Of a stretch of 64,000 nt of DNA, positions 34,610-46,076 are shown piece after piece. Position 1 is the stretch's first letter, and each line of letters begins with the position of its first letter. The notes beneath the pieces are model-generated. The model had not been told where the DNA came from. It made no database searches and worked only from the letters and a program-made list of their open reading frames with translations. The DNA comes from Anaspis maculata (lineage: Eukaryota > Arthropoda > Insecta > Coleoptera > Scraptiidae). The position numbers and the translations under genes were made by a program. The stretch spans positions 14,893,262-14,957,261 of the forward strand of contig OX421962.1 in NCBI GenBank assembly GCA_949128115.1, read 5' to 3'.

Positions 34610-37600
34610 TAGTGGAGTCGGCACGTTCAGAAAAAGTCCTGTTCGCTGCATTTTTGAGTAATGGCATGATACTAGCCTAATGACTATCAGTCATTAGGTC
34701 CTTTGGCACACATGTCCTTAGAACCTGTCTGAACAATTCTGTCCATCTCCGCAAGCAAAATTTTAGTTCAGATCCTGTATACAAGGTGGAGAAGAAAAAC
34801 AATTTAAAAAATTGACAACTTTTGAACGGACAAAGGTAGAGTATTGCAGAGCATGTCATATGATGCACAATTTCATGGTTGTTGAGGTACACCAAACCAT
34901 TTTGGAACATTAATTACCGTTTTTGAGATATTCTAAAAAAACTGAGATCTGTCAAAAAGAAAACATTATCTTCATTATATCGCTTATTTTTGAAGATATC
35001 GGAATGAAATTTGGTATTTACCTTACAAAAGACGTCATAAATTAATAACAGCTGCAGTTATTTTCTAGGCCTACTATTTTTCTGAATAAGACAGTCAACT
35101 TTTTTGGGGGGGGGGAAGCCGCCATCTTGTTTTGTGAATATCAAGCTGATGACCGAAAAAATGACTGATAGTCATTAGGCTAGTATCATGCCATTACTCT
35201 ATAATGTGAAAGATCACCTTGAATGGACCATTATACCATTTTTGCTGAAAGAAAGATGATGGATTTTATCGGATTCCTCAGAACTAGAGGATCTACTGCT
35301 AGCCATCGAGCCATCGCAAGTAATTGAACACCGCGATTATGATCCCTGATCATTCTTCAGGTTGTCTACCAAGATTCAAAGCCATAAGTTCAGCGGTTCG
35401 GTTTTAGCAGCCATTTAAATAAAATAGTGTCGATTTTTCATGAATAAAAAAACAGAAAATCACGAGGTCTCTGGGTTATTTCTTAGGTCATTGGAAAAAG
35501 ATCCTCCACGGAATTTTGATAAACTTGTGCTGAATTATTAGAAAAAAGTGCATTCTTCAGTATAGGTTCCAAGAAACTGGGACAGGATGTACTCATGTGA
35601 TGTAGGAAGAACATGAAAGACTATCTTGCAGTAGATGGGAAGCGAACAAATTATGCGGTAGGGCAACACTAATAATGAAGAGAACCTTATAAATTTTGAT
35701 GCCGCAATGTATTCTGGAATATATTCTATTCAGATTCCTCCTTCAACTTTGGGAAATGTTGACGATTTATGCAGATGACATCACAGGGTGATACGAAATT
35801 GAAGAATTTCATCCCATCATCCAAATAGGCTGGAGGCATGAAAATCGCCAAAAAGATCCATAATTCAACGCTTAACAAGACAAAAGAAACCGTTTCGAAC
35901 AATTTTCAACCGTTTCCTCAAACCTATGCTATAAAATGCACTTTTTTGCAATAATTTAGCATAAATTTATCAATATTCCGTGGAGGATCTATCTCCAATG
36001 ACCTAAGAATTGACCCAGAGACCTCGTAATTTTCTGTTTTTTCACGAAAAGGCAACACTTCTTAATTCAAAACGCTGCTAAAACCGAACCGAACCGCTGC
36101 ACTTATGGCTATGAATCTTGGTGAGCAACCTGAGAAATGATCAGAGGTCATAATTGCGGTGTTCAATTACTTGCAATGGCTCGATGGCTGAAAGTAGGTC
36201 CTCCAGCTCTGAGGAACCCGATAAAATCAGTGCGTCATGTTTCTTTCAGCAAAAATGGTATGATGGTTCATCCAAGGTGATCTTTCACAATATAGAGTAA
36301 TGGCATGATACTAGTCTGATTACTATCAGTCATTTTTTTTGGTCATCAGCTATATATTCACAAAACAAGATGGCGGCTCCCCCCCAAAAAAGTTGACTGT
36401 CTTATTTAGAAAAATAGTAGGCCAAGAAAATAACTGCAGCTGTTATTAATTTATGACGTCTTTTCTAAAGCAAATACCAAATTTCATTCCGATATCTCCA
36501 AAAATAAGCGATATAATGAAGATAATGTTTTTTTTGACAGATCTCAGTTTTTTTAAATATCCCGAAAACGGTTAATAATGTATCAAAATGGTTTGGTGTA
36601 CCTCAACAACCATCAAAATCCGCATCATATGACTTGCCCTGCAATACTCTACCTTTGTCCGTTCAAAAGATGCAATTTTTTAAATTGTTTTTCTTCTTCA
36701 CCCTGTATACAGGATCTGAACTAAAATTTCGCTTGCGGCGATAAACAAAATTGTTTAAACAGTAGGGTGGGCCGAAAAATCATATTTTCGATTTTTTTAT
36801 TCTAATAGTGCGGAAAAGATGCATAATCAGATTACAAAAAGAAATCGTTACAGCATTTTTGAAAAAAAATCATCTCTTCAGGGTCCGCAATATCGTTGAA
36901 ATTTCTATATTTGGAAAAAAAACGCAAGTTTTTATTAGGCCAGAAAATGTTGAAAAACATATTTACAATAAAAAAAATATGGAATTGAACAGTCAGGCAC
37001 AAAAAACCCGTGTTCCAGTATTGTCTTTTTCAATCACAAAAAATTAAATGAAATTGAATTCACCGTAAAAGCCCAGTTGCCTTGAAGTTGCAGAAATAGT
37101 CACATCAAAAATTGAGCAACTCTGGGCTAAAACTTCAATTTCAACTGTTTCTCATACAAGAGTTTTAGCAATGATAAAATAATATCATACATCAATCGAA
37201 ACGTTATTGAAATTGTTAAAAGAGACCACCCAAATAAAAAAAACTTCAAAATGTCAAATAGCATTACCTAACTTTTGACACATCAAACTGAAGCTAATAG
37301 AATTCTCTTTCTGACAAACAAATTTTAAATTTTTCAAGTCACCTCCCAACCCTTGCGAAAATTCTCTCATCCTTAGTCGAAGGAAAGCTTTTCTCGATCC
37401 TATCAACTATCCCGATTCTTGGAAAAATATTTTTAAACGAAAACAGGTCGGTTCTTATTTTGAGGGTGACATGTTGTCACAGTTTTATTTTCAACCCTTT
37501 CCGCCCCATCCTAGCCTACTTTAATAATTCTAATAGCAATAAATTATCTACCCTGTGATACATCAAATTGAAAGTATGAAAATTCCCTTTATGCAAAAAT

Positions 37601-38735
37601 AATTCCAAATTGCCTGAATCGCCCTCTAATCCTTTTCAAAACTTGTCTTTATTGGGGAGAGAATGCAATGAAGATAAAAATTTGGCAACGCTTGTCTCAG
37701 ATGTTCCCCTCGAAATAAAAATCGCCCTGTTTTTGCTGGGAAATCTATTTCTCAAGAATCTGCAGTTAACAGAAAAACATTCCTTTAATCAACAATCAAA
37801 GAATTTTTGAAAGGGTTGAGAGGGTAGTTCAAAGATTTCAGAGTATGTTCAACGGAAACAATGTTATTGCCTTCAATTTGGTGTATCACAAGATAGGTAA
37901 TGCAATTTGAAATTTCAAACTAGAGTAGGGGGTGGGGGCAAAGGGATTGAAGATAAGAATTTGGCAATACGTGTCCTAGATGTCCCTCTCAAAAATAAAA
38001 TCGACTTGTGTCAGCTTTTTCTCAGAAAAAAAAATGTGCAGCGAGAAATTAGAGGTGAGTCCTTTTCAAAAAAACCACCCCGTATGTCGGATAATGAACT
38101 AAAAGAATTACTGAATGTTAACGATATAATTCCTTGATTAGAATTTCCACGTTTTCCCTGTTATACCCAATCAGTAGAGCGATTTGTGAAAACAGTTTTA
38201 GAAGCAGCATCAGCAGTTTGTGGAGCTGAATCAAGATATGGCTCTATTTACAGCAATAAAGAAATCTAGGAAACTGATGCTCATATTGGTAAGTCAGAAA
38301 AATTTTAACCCAGAGTGACCTAAAACAAAAAATATTGATAATTGAAGTCTTATCACTCAATTTCTGTCAAATAAAGAGTTTTATCTATTTTTTCACTAAG
38401 GTATTTCACTCGGTATTTCAGCAGTTTTCTCCATAACTCAATTCGTTCAAAATCAATTCAATTCTGAATTCAATTCAAAAACTGAATGTTGAGATATTTC
38501 TGAAAGACACGTCTTGCGGAGGCTGAAGACGAAAACTTGGGACAAAAAGCTTCTAGATATTTGAAAAGTATATGAAACTGCAACTTTTCCGCGCTATTAG
38601 AAGTCCGTATTATGAAAATAAAAAAAACACACCTATAGCAGCGGCCCACCCTATTAAACAGGTGCTAAGAACATGTGTGCCAAAAGACATTGCATCACTC
38701 CAAAATGCAGCGTATAATACTGTACCGACCCCACT
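34610..38735. mobile_element. Large foldback element with an 8-bp-TSD element inserted in its right arm
   Basis: Long arms, about 34690-35560 and 35940-36762 plus 38662-38735, fold around 35745. The pairs are recognisable in the CTTGCGG / ACATGTGTGCC / GCTGCATTTT terminal blocks, the GCCGCCATCTTG block (35118 and 36366) and the inner CTCCACGGAAT block. A second inverted motif, GAGTAATGGCATGATACTAG, occurs three times (about 34655, 35170 inverted, 36297), so the arms themselves may hold a smaller nested element. No transposase. Confidence 0.78.
36763..38653. mobile_element. hAT-like non-autonomous element with 8 bp duplication
   Basis: Perfect 12 bp ends TAGGGTGGGCCG and CGGCCCACCCTA are flanked by a perfect 8 bp duplication TTAAACAG (36755-36762 and 38654-38661). 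Subterminal similarity extends through the GCGGAAAAG region. The interior contains diverged copies of a block also found in 39636-40050, 46150-46570 and 58826-59905 (caaatTGGTGTATCACAA...GTAGG...TTGAAGATA). An 8 bp duplication and a short TIR fit hAT (or P). No transposase frame. Confidence 0.85.
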
Positions 38736-38928
38736 AACAATTATAGATTATTATTGTACTGTCAGTGGAAATAAAGTATATTTAATTATTTATTTATTTA
38801 TTTATTTATAGGTTTTTTAGGAGAATATTTTATTGCAAAAGTTTTCAGATTCTATTTATCCTATCCTCCTATCATTTTTTGTATGATCATCTATTGAAAT
38901 GAAATAATAAAGAGGTTAACTAAATTAC

Positions 38929-39222
38929 CTGTTTGGTTCTCTGCTGATAGTTTCGTTTTCTTCTCTCCGGCACTTGACTATTTCAATACCTTCCGCAAGC
39001 ACGATGTGATCGAGCCCCACCAATCTGTCCAGAGCCACTAAAGTCTTGCGTTCCAAGCAGCCCTGCAGAATTTGCAGGAAGGGCTGTTGCGAACTGTTGA
39101 GGCCCACTCGCATGCAGTCTTGCAGTAACAAGCCCGTCAATTTGCCTGCCACAAACCAATTATTATCATCGTTTTGTTCCGACAAAGCTGATACAGGTGA
39201 GACCAGGAGGAACAGGAGAATC
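38929..39222 (-). CDS. Osiris exon 2: signal peptide and cysteine region
   Basis: The acceptor TGATTTCAG precedes 39222, and the donor is CAG|GTAATT at 38929/38928. With the junction ATG it encodes residues 1-98 and two bases of residue 99. Seen: a strong signal peptide (ILLFLLVSPVSALS), then a helical region with cysteines at 37, 56 and 85. The pattern LLQDCMRVGL...ILQGCLERKTLVALDRL...VKC matches the conserved cysteine-containing N-terminal part of DUF1676 proteins. No ATG occurs in frame upstream of the acceptor, and the first internal ATG would remove the signal peptide. This supports the split start codon. Confidence 0.85.
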
Positions 39223-40051
39223 CTGAAATCAGTCACCAATTTACTTTCAAGGAATATGATGTAAATACGTAAATAATGTAAATCGGTAGCCACTAACCTC
39301 ACCAATACCTAACTATCTTTGTTGGTAGGTAAGTACCTCAAAGTACCTCAAAAAATAACGTGGTCCTCTACGAAGTTGAGCTGGATCCCCAGATGCGTAT
39401 ATTCGGACAGAAAATGCGATTTTGTATGTCAAATTTTAAATTCGATGGCTCTGATTGGCCAATATGAGGACTTTGACATGAAATTTGGCATTTTTTGCCC
39501 GAATATTCGCAACTGGGAATTCAGCATTTTACTATCCGTTTTATCACGATTTTTTTTACCCTCAGTACTTGCGCAAAGACCAAGGCAAAGTCCGAGATAA
39601 AGGCATCAAGGTAAATTTTCTAGAGTGAAGTTATACAGGGTGTTTCAATGGAAACGAGCCACCTTGAATGATTCTTTGCCAGGTGAAATTTAGAAAATTT
39701 TCCGGGACTCGTCAATTTTTGTTTCGAGGGGGACATCTGAAGCACGCATTGGCAAATTTCTATCTTCAACCCCCTCACCCCCACCCACCTCAACTTCGAA
39801 ATTTTAAATGACACTGCCTACTTTGCGATAGATAAAATTTAAGAAAATTTAAATCTATTTCTGAGAAAATATTTCTAAATTTTTCGACCCTACCCATTTT
39901 TAAAAATTCTCTGAATGTCCAATTTGATATTCTTGACCTTTCAATTTTCTCCAGTGTCATTCTGCACAGCATGGAGGAAGAAAATTTTCTCTGAAAAAAG
40001 TGCCATTCAAATTCACCCCTTCGCTCTCCCCACCCTAACTCCAAAACCTAA

Positions 40052-40081
<30 letters not shown>
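40052..40081 (-). repeat. (TAA)n tail of the LINE
   Basis: Ten AAT units on the plus strand directly follow the target duplication. This is the microsatellite-type 3' tail of the element. Confidence 0.85.
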
Positions 40082-40085
<4 letters not shown>

Positions 40086-40313
40086 TATTGTTCTTTCAAT
40101 TTAAAATTATGAACAAAGCAGATGAATCAACTAAAAGGAAACATAAGTAGCAACACGAGCAGCAAAATGAAATAAAACCCGCAAAAAAGTGAACACTACA
40201 TAATCATACATGAAGCTGTTTAAAAGACCTCCGGTGCACAAGATCATTCTCCCTCAAAAAAAAAAAAGAAAGTTGAAAGTAGAAAAAAATATCCAGAAAG
40301 CAAGAAAATGCTT

Positions 40314-40640
40314 TTACTCTCCCATGGCAAAGGCTCTAAGTTTCATGCTCTTTTGCAAATAGTCGACCAAGGTGACTATGTCCTCTCTCGATGGGTCTGT
40401 TAGGAGCTCGTGAGAGTCTCCCCGCGCGCCAGTGAGCAGTGGTGGTCTCAAACCGTCATACAATGGGCACATAAACAAAATGTGATCCAGATTCTCTTGT
40501 TTTCGCAAGTTGCAGAGTGCGCATTTGACGTCTCTCTCGATCTTATAGAAGCTCCCGTTGACAAAAATTATCAAAACTCGCGTGTTATAAATACGTAGTT
40601 GGGCTATGCATCTTTTGATGTTGAGTGGTTGAGTGAAATG
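40314..40640 (-). pseudogene. LINE ORF2 C-terminal zinc motif, out of frame
   Basis: In another frame than ORF2, this stretch encodes IAQLRIYNTRVLIIFVNGSF, then CALCNLRKQENLDHILFMC, which is the CX2C...HX4C motif commonly found at the end of LINE ORF2 proteins. It overlaps the end of the in-frame ORF2. This shows that ORF2 was once longer and that a small indel separated the parts. Confidence 0.75.
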
Positions 40641-43600
40641 TTCCAGTTCAAGTAAGAGTTGAATCTTATGAAGGGGTTGGCACCAATCACGTACTTATAA
40701 TCCGGATAAAAACGACTTAGAAGAATCGCGTCCCAGTCCGAACTCCTGCAAACCTGCCCTACCCTCTCAAGCATATCTTCTATCACACCCTCCGTGATCA
40801 CCAATGAATCTAAGGTCAGCCCAAACCCGCTGAGCAGCACCCTCAGTTGCGAAAACCAATTATATTCTGTTTTGTTACTAACAGAGGCATCCAGCTGAAT
40901 AAGCCGCCTCAAAGCTCTCTTCGGATATCTTATCTCTGCCATGTTATGTAACTTCAATAAAAGAGACAGAGCGCATCTCAGGGAGGTAACCAAGACTTTG
41001 GGCAGGCCAAGCTCCGTTCTGATAATATAGCCTGGTACTGATGACTGTAGGTAGAAAAGACTCCTGAAGAACCGGTTCTGAGCCCTCTCGAGCTCTTCCC
41101 CCAGTCCCAAACCCCAAACCCCTATACCATAGTTGAATGTCGGCATAATCACTGAGTTGTAGAGCTTCATTATAGAGTTCCAGTCTGTCATTTTGGATGA
41201 TTGGATAATTCTCCGTACGGGCCCAGAAGCTGCACGAACCTTTTGGGCACGCTCAGTCATCGCTTGTTCACATTTTCCGCTATAATGAAATTTTATTCCA
41301 AGGTATACGTAGTCATTCACTATCGCAATTTCTGTTTCTTTGAAAAAGAAAGGTCCAACTGAGCTCATCCTATGATTCTTTCTAAAGACCACAATTTTCG
41401 TTTTCTCCGTATTTAAGGTAAGACTCATAAGATCGCAGAACTTCTCCAACGTGCCAAGGACCTTGGTGACATTGACTGGAGAGTCTGCCAGCAGTACCAG
41501 ATCGTCAGCATAGAGTAGCATGCGTACGTCTGTTTCACCATCCAGAGGCACTCCTCTCACTCCTTCCTTCTTGAAGAAATCATCGATGTTGGCTATTAAG
41601 ATTGCAAATAAAAGAGGGCTCAAAGGATCACCTTGCAGAATTCCCTGTGTTATCGTAACAAAAGTGTCGTTGATGAATAATTGGGCTCCGTCGTACAGAG
41701 ATTGTATTATTCGGATAAGTTTGGAACTAATTCCATTCACATAAAGCTGTTTCCACAAGGTTGAGTGCTTGACCGTATCAAAGGCTTGTTTGAAGTCCAC
41801 GAAGATCCCGAATATTTTCCTTCTACTCAGTCTGATACTATTACAGATGGCAGCATTTAGAGTGAAGATGTTGTCCAGGCAATCACGTTTGTGTCTGAAC
41901 CCTGCTTGACCCTCTGGTAAAATCATGGCACTTTCGGAGAATTTGGAGATTCTTTGATACAGAATTTGTGTGAAGATCTTGCAGATGTGATTAATGAGAG
42001 CGATGCTTCTGTAGTTGTCAGGGTTTTTTGGACTGCCTTTCTTAAGAATATGTATCATTCTTATCTTTGTCCAATTCTTTGGAACCCGCTCCTGTTCGAG
42101 TATAGTGTTGAACATTCTCACCAAATAATAGCGCCAGTCGCAACTAAGATTTTTGTAAAATTCGTTAGGTACACCATCAATGCCCACCGCCTTGTTGTTC
42201 TTGCAATTATTCAACACCAGATTCAACTCAAACAAGTCTATTGTTTTGTCCATAAAAGGATGTCTGACATCACAGTAGAGCATGCTGGACTCCCGGTGCA
42301 GAGACCGTGAGTAGAAGTGAGTGTAGAAGTCCTGCCAAATCTTTGGGTCGAGTGATTCCAGCGTGTTGTGATTTCTGCGATTCATAGATTTCACATGACG
42401 CCAAAAGGTTCCGGGGTCCCTGCCATGAATTAATTGTTCTCTTAGCTTGAGTTGGTGTGTACGTTTCTTGGTGGCTATAGTCTTTTTATATTCCTTTTTT
42501 GCCCTCTGATAACTTTTGACTGCCATGCTATCATATCCACCTTGTTTCATTATCCCGAAGGCCGCCCTTACTTCTCGTTTTGCAACTCTGCAATAGCGGT
42601 CAAACCATGGTTTATTAATTCTATTTCTGAAGAACTCACCTTTTCGGGCCAAACCCAGAAAGGTGGCGGTCTCAAGAATTGCGGCGTTGAAATTCTCATA
42701 AATGTTATCAACCGACAGACTGTCGATATCAAAATTCAACCTGTAGGAGTAGCTAAGAATGTTTCGGTATTGCATCATATGATCAGGCTTCCAAACGTAA
42801 GACTCACTGCAGCGATTGACTTTTCGCACCGGAGGGTCCGCCCTCCCAGTAGAATAACGGAAATTCACAGTACACGGAAGGTGATCAGAAGAATGCACAA
42901 ACTGCTGCACTTCAAAGTCCAGTGCTAGGTCCAATCCCTCTGAGTTAACCCATACCAAGTCTACCGTACTACCACCACTGCTTCCCACACACGTGTATTC
43001 AGCAGGCCTATCTGAAAGGCTTCTCCCATTCAAGACATAAAATCCCTTGTCTTCCATGGCTTCTGTGAGCAATCTACCTCTCAAGTTTACATACTCATCC
43101 ATCACCATTCTCTGAAACTCCATACATCCAAGCGTACCACCTTCATCCCCGTCAAAGCTATTGAGTACCCCGATCTTTGCATTGAAGTCACCTCCCACCA
43201 GCATAACATCCATTGGATACCTTTCCCTTACTTCCAACAGGTACTCCTCAAGTGAGGTTATGCAAGTCTGATCGTTCAGCTCCGGCTTCAGATAGATATT
43301 GCCTATTACCAAGTTCATGTTCCTTAACCTAATCCTTAAAAATATCCAAAAATTACATACATTTAAAACTTCAATATTTTCAAATTTACAAAAAGATTTA
43401 CAGATCAAGATTGCTAAGCCCCCACTTGCTCTGCCTAATGATCTAACTCTTGTTGCTGGGGCGTGAATAATAAAACGATTATGAAGATCTGATGGAGGTG
43501 GCACTAGAAAAGTTTCACTGAGTCCCACGATACTAAAACGGTTAAACTCTGCCACATCATCTTCATCTAGGTTCAACCAATTATTGAAACCTCTGCAGTT

Positions 43601-43642
43601 CCAAAAACAGATGGAAAGTTCTTCATCTTGGGTTTCGCGTTG
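40604..43642 (-). CDS. LINE ORF2: AP-like endonuclease and reverse transcriptase, same frame as ORF1
   Basis: This frame begins immediately after the ORF1 UAG and has no ATG ahead of the first endonuclease motif (ICFWNCRG, 10 codons in). Seen: endonuclease motifs GLSETFL, GGDFNAKIG and SSDHLPC; RT motifs AVGIDGVPNEFY, GFRHKRDCLD, FVDFKQAFDTV, LQGDPLSPLLF and catalytic YADD; and a long C-terminal region. This enzyme set nicks target DNA and primes reverse transcription there. The frame stops at 40604, but the next frame (to 40314) continues with the expected LINE C-terminus including a CX2C...HX4C motif. A one-base indel near 40610-40640 therefore probably truncates this copy by about 100 residues. 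Confidence 0.9.
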   Translation of the reverse strand, partial: QRETQDEELSICFWNCRGFNNWLNLDEDDVAEFNRFSIVGLSETFLVPPPSDLHNRFIIHAPATRVRSLGRASGGLAILICKSFCKFENIEVLNVCNFWIFLRIRLRNMNLVIGNIYLKPELNDQTCITSLEEYLLEVRERYPMDVMLVGGDFNAKIGVLNSFDGDEGGTLGCMEFQRMVMDEYVNLRGRLLTEAMEDKGFYVLNGRSLSDRPAEYTCVGSSGGSTVDLVWVNSEGLDLALDFEVQQFVHSSDHLPCTVNFRYSTGRADPPVRKVNRCSESYVWKPDHMMQYRNILSYSYRLNFDIDSLSVDNIYENFNAAILETATFLGLARKGEFFRNRINKPWFDRYCRVAKREVRAAFGIMKQGGYDSMAVKSYQRAKKEYKKTIATKKRTHQLKLREQLIHGRDPGTFWRHVKSMNRRNHNTLESLDPKIWQDFYTHFYSRSLHRESSMLYCDVRHPFMDKTIDLFELNLVLNNCKNNKAVGIDGVPNEFYKNLSCDWRYYLVRMFNTILEQERVPKNWTKIRMIHILKKGSPKNPDNYRSIALINHICKIFTQILYQRISKFSESAMILPEGQAGFRHKRDCLDNIFTLNAAICNSIRLSRRKIFGIFVDFKQAFDTVKHSTLWKQLYVNGISSKLIRIIQSLYDGAQLFINDTFVTITQGILQGDPLSPLLFAILIANIDDFFKKEGVRGVPLDGETDVRMLLYADDLVLLADSPVNVTKVLGTLEKFCDLMSLTLNTEKTKIVVFRKNHRMSSVGPFFFKETEIAIVNDYVYLGIKFHYSGKCEQAMTERAQKVRAASGPVRRIIQSSKMTDWNSIMKLYNSVIMPTFNYGIGVWGLGLGEELERAQNRFFRSLFYLQSSVPGYIIRTELGLPKVLVTSLRCALSLLLKLHNMAEIRYPKRALRRLIQLDASVSNKTEYNWFSQLRVLLSGFGLTLDSLVITEGVIEDMLERVGQVCRSSDWDAILLSRFYPDYKYVIGANPFIRFNSYLNWNISLNHSTSKDA

Positions 43643-44504
43643 CTATTTGGCATAATTCACACGCTGCCGCTGTTGTTCAATCTTCCTTTTGTAGCAAGGG
43701 CAGGCTAGGTCTCGAGCCGAATGTTGTCTTGGAAGTATTTTCATCTTCTGGCAATTAATACAGTTCAGGATATTGCTGCATCTCGTGCTACTGTGTTTAC
43801 CTCCACATTTATGACAGACCTCAGGTTCTTCGCAGTACTTGATCACGTGACCAAACGTGCAACATCTGAAACACAGAGCTACGTCCACTCTTTCGATGAC
43901 AAATAACTTGGTGAGATTAAGAATTAATTTCCCTTCCTGCAACAAATACTTGGCAATTTCGGGAGTTGTTTCGATGATCCAGTTTTGCTTGGTAGGTATT
44001 TGGCATTTTTTCTTGAAGATAACTTTAATTCCCTGTTTAATAACTTCTTCACCGAAAGAGTTAACCATGTCTTCATTTTCAGCTATGATAGAGTTGACAA
44101 AATCATCATCCTCCATTTGTATTTGCACCCCGCAGATCTGTATAGTAGGGTTTCTTCTATCATCATCTTTGTATTTGACTTCTTGCTCTTGTTGTATAAT
44201 TTTCTTGATTTTGTCTTTTTGTGACTGATCTTGTGTTTGAAGAAGTAGTTTGTTTTTTCCGATCTTGATGATGTTTTTTATTGTTCCATCTATCTCCCTA
44301 GCCTTTATCTTCTTTTTTATTTCTGACCATTTTGATTCAATTTCAATTCCTTCGTTGGCTTCGATGATTAGTGTGTGTTCATTTTGTTTCGAAGGTGTTT
44401 GCCAGGGAGCCGCTGGCGCTGGTTCTTTGGCAGTAGTTTTCTGTTGGATTTCCCCGTAACTTTTCACCATTTCGGAGTATGTCAGGTGCTGTTGTCGCTG
44501 TTGA

Positions 44505-44602
<98 letters not shown>

Positions 44603-45211
44603 CTGACGCTGCTGTTGTTGTTGTTGCTGTTGTTGTGGCTGGCTTTGACGCATCTGCTGCTGCTGCTGCCTTTGGTGTGTCTGACTTTCCCGATGCCGCC
44701 CCTCTGGCTGAGCCTCTTGGGTTACCTGTCGGTGTTGTTGTCTCAGTTGCAGCTCCAGAGTGCGCCCGATAAGCTTCTGCCTGTCCATTTGTGCTTTATG
44801 TAATCGCCATGCCATTCGGTGCTGAACCTCATGTATTGTTATGAGTGCTTGAGTGGCTGTATGTTGTTCCGGTTGGTTGAATTTGGTAATACACGATTTC
44901 AGATCTTTCAACGCTCCCTCCAGGCGAGCCGCGTCGTCTTCTTCCTCCTCCTCCAGGGTTTTTTCTTCTTCCTCTACAACACCGTCATCGGTTTCCATTG
45001 ACAGATTAGGACTGGAATGTGATCGATAGCGCTTCTTTGCTGGGGACTTGATAGCACTTGTTGATCTGCCAAATATGTCTTCTTTTCCATTATTCATTCT
45101 TCCACCGGAAAGTGACACAGTCCGGCAACGCTGCGCTGCCGGAGGCGCGCCTCCGTGCGTGTTTCTTATCTTATCAGGCAAATTTGGTTTGTTTACTTCT
45201 GAATTTCTCAT
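43643..45211 (-). CDS. LINE ORF1: gag-like nucleic-acid-binding protein with poly-Q
   Basis: A 522-residue protein. The frame opens one codon earlier at a TTG, but the ATG is at 45211. It has an acidic N-terminal third, a long glutamine tract encoded by CAA/CAG repeats (about 44490-44690), a middle domain and a C-terminal zinc-knuckle array: CX2CX4HX4C (CFRCCTFGHVIKYC), CX2CX3HX4C (CHKCGGKHSSTRC) and a third CX2C...HX5C. Such ORF1 proteins bind the element RNA and form ribonucleoprotein particles. It ends ...NYAK-UAG, and ORF2 follows in the same frame. The glutamine tract is a trinucleotide run that could vary between copies. Confidence 0.88.
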
Positions 45212-45487
45212 CAAGTGTGGGCTGTTTTACGGGACTCCAACCCTTCACCTTACCGCCATTAATGGGGAAGACACTCTAGGAGAGCCGTACACCGGTATTT
45301 TCAAATTTTATGGAATATCTTGATTGATCTAGTCGAAAAAGCACGGGTAAAACGTCAACGTGTACTCGCACAAGAACTTGAACCCCCAAAACCTAAAATG
45401 ACGTTACCTACTTTGTGATATGTATACCTATCAAATTGAAGAGAATTAAATTCTCTTTCCGAGAAGAAAATAAAAAAAACCCTTTAC

Positions 45488-46076
45488 ATGTTTGTTGTGT
45501 TGATACATAAGCTATAAAGACTTTTATATAAGCTGTATATGAATTTTACAGTTTATGTACCTGATTTGACACTTGTCAAAATAACCTCAAAAACTACAAC
45601 ATTTTCACAATTTGCACTGGAACAAACACGTAAAATGTTGTACAACACTCGTGGCTTGTTACACAAGATATTTTCCGACACTCAGCCTTTTACAGAACTC
45701 GGGCTGCGCCCTCGTTCTGCAAATTTCGGCTTCGTGTCTGAAAACCACTTGTGTAACAGCCAACTCGTATCGTAATAGTAGTTTACAATACGAGTTGGCT
45801 GTTACATAAGTGGTTTTCAGACACGAAGCCGAAATTTGCAGAACGAGGGCGCAGCCCGAGTTCTGTAAGAGGCTGAGTGTCGGAAAGCATCTTGTGTAAC
45901 AAGCCACGAGTGTTGTACAACATTTTACGTGTTTGTTTCATTGCAAATTTGAATTTTTTTGTAATTTTTGAGGTTATTTTGACAAGTGTCAACTTAAATA
46001 CATAAACTGTAATATCCATATACAACTTATATAAAAGTCATTACATCTCATGTATCAACACAACAAACACGTAAAC
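45488..46076. mobile_element. Near-perfect 590 bp palindromic MITE
   Basis: Two arms of about 285 bp (45488-45776 and 45783-46076) face each other with only a few bases between them, centred at 45779. The inner 200 bp on each side are almost identical (TTACAATACGAGTTGGCTGTTACA...CGAAGCCGAAATTTGC). The outer part is slightly more diverged. The transcript would form a very long hairpin. It is inserted in the right part of the 39636-46645 element. Confidence 0.88.

Larger units (their letters stand above)
40055..45385 (-). mobile_element. Near-full-length LINE with 14 bp target duplication
   Basis: The element is flanked by CCAAAACCTAAAAT at 40041-40054 and 45386-45399. The last base is ambiguous with the tail, so 13-14 bp. 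The tail is an ATT/TAA microsatellite (about 40052-40081), preceded on the element strand by AATAAAG. It carries a 5' UTR of about 170 bp, ORF1, ORF2 and a short 3' UTR. Perfect duplications and long open frames indicate a recent insertion. The (TAA)n tail recalls the I group, but no RNase H domain is seen after the RT, so the clade is left open. Confidence 0.92.

Noticed and set aside
41954..42928. Plus-strand frames of 118 and 158 codons
   Set aside because: They are shadows of LINE ORF2 on the opposite strand with no domain of their own.
44375..44803. Plus-strand frames rich in leucine or valine opposite ORF1 of the LINE
   Set aside because: They are antisense readings of the poly-glutamine trinucleotide tract, so length and composition come from the repeat.
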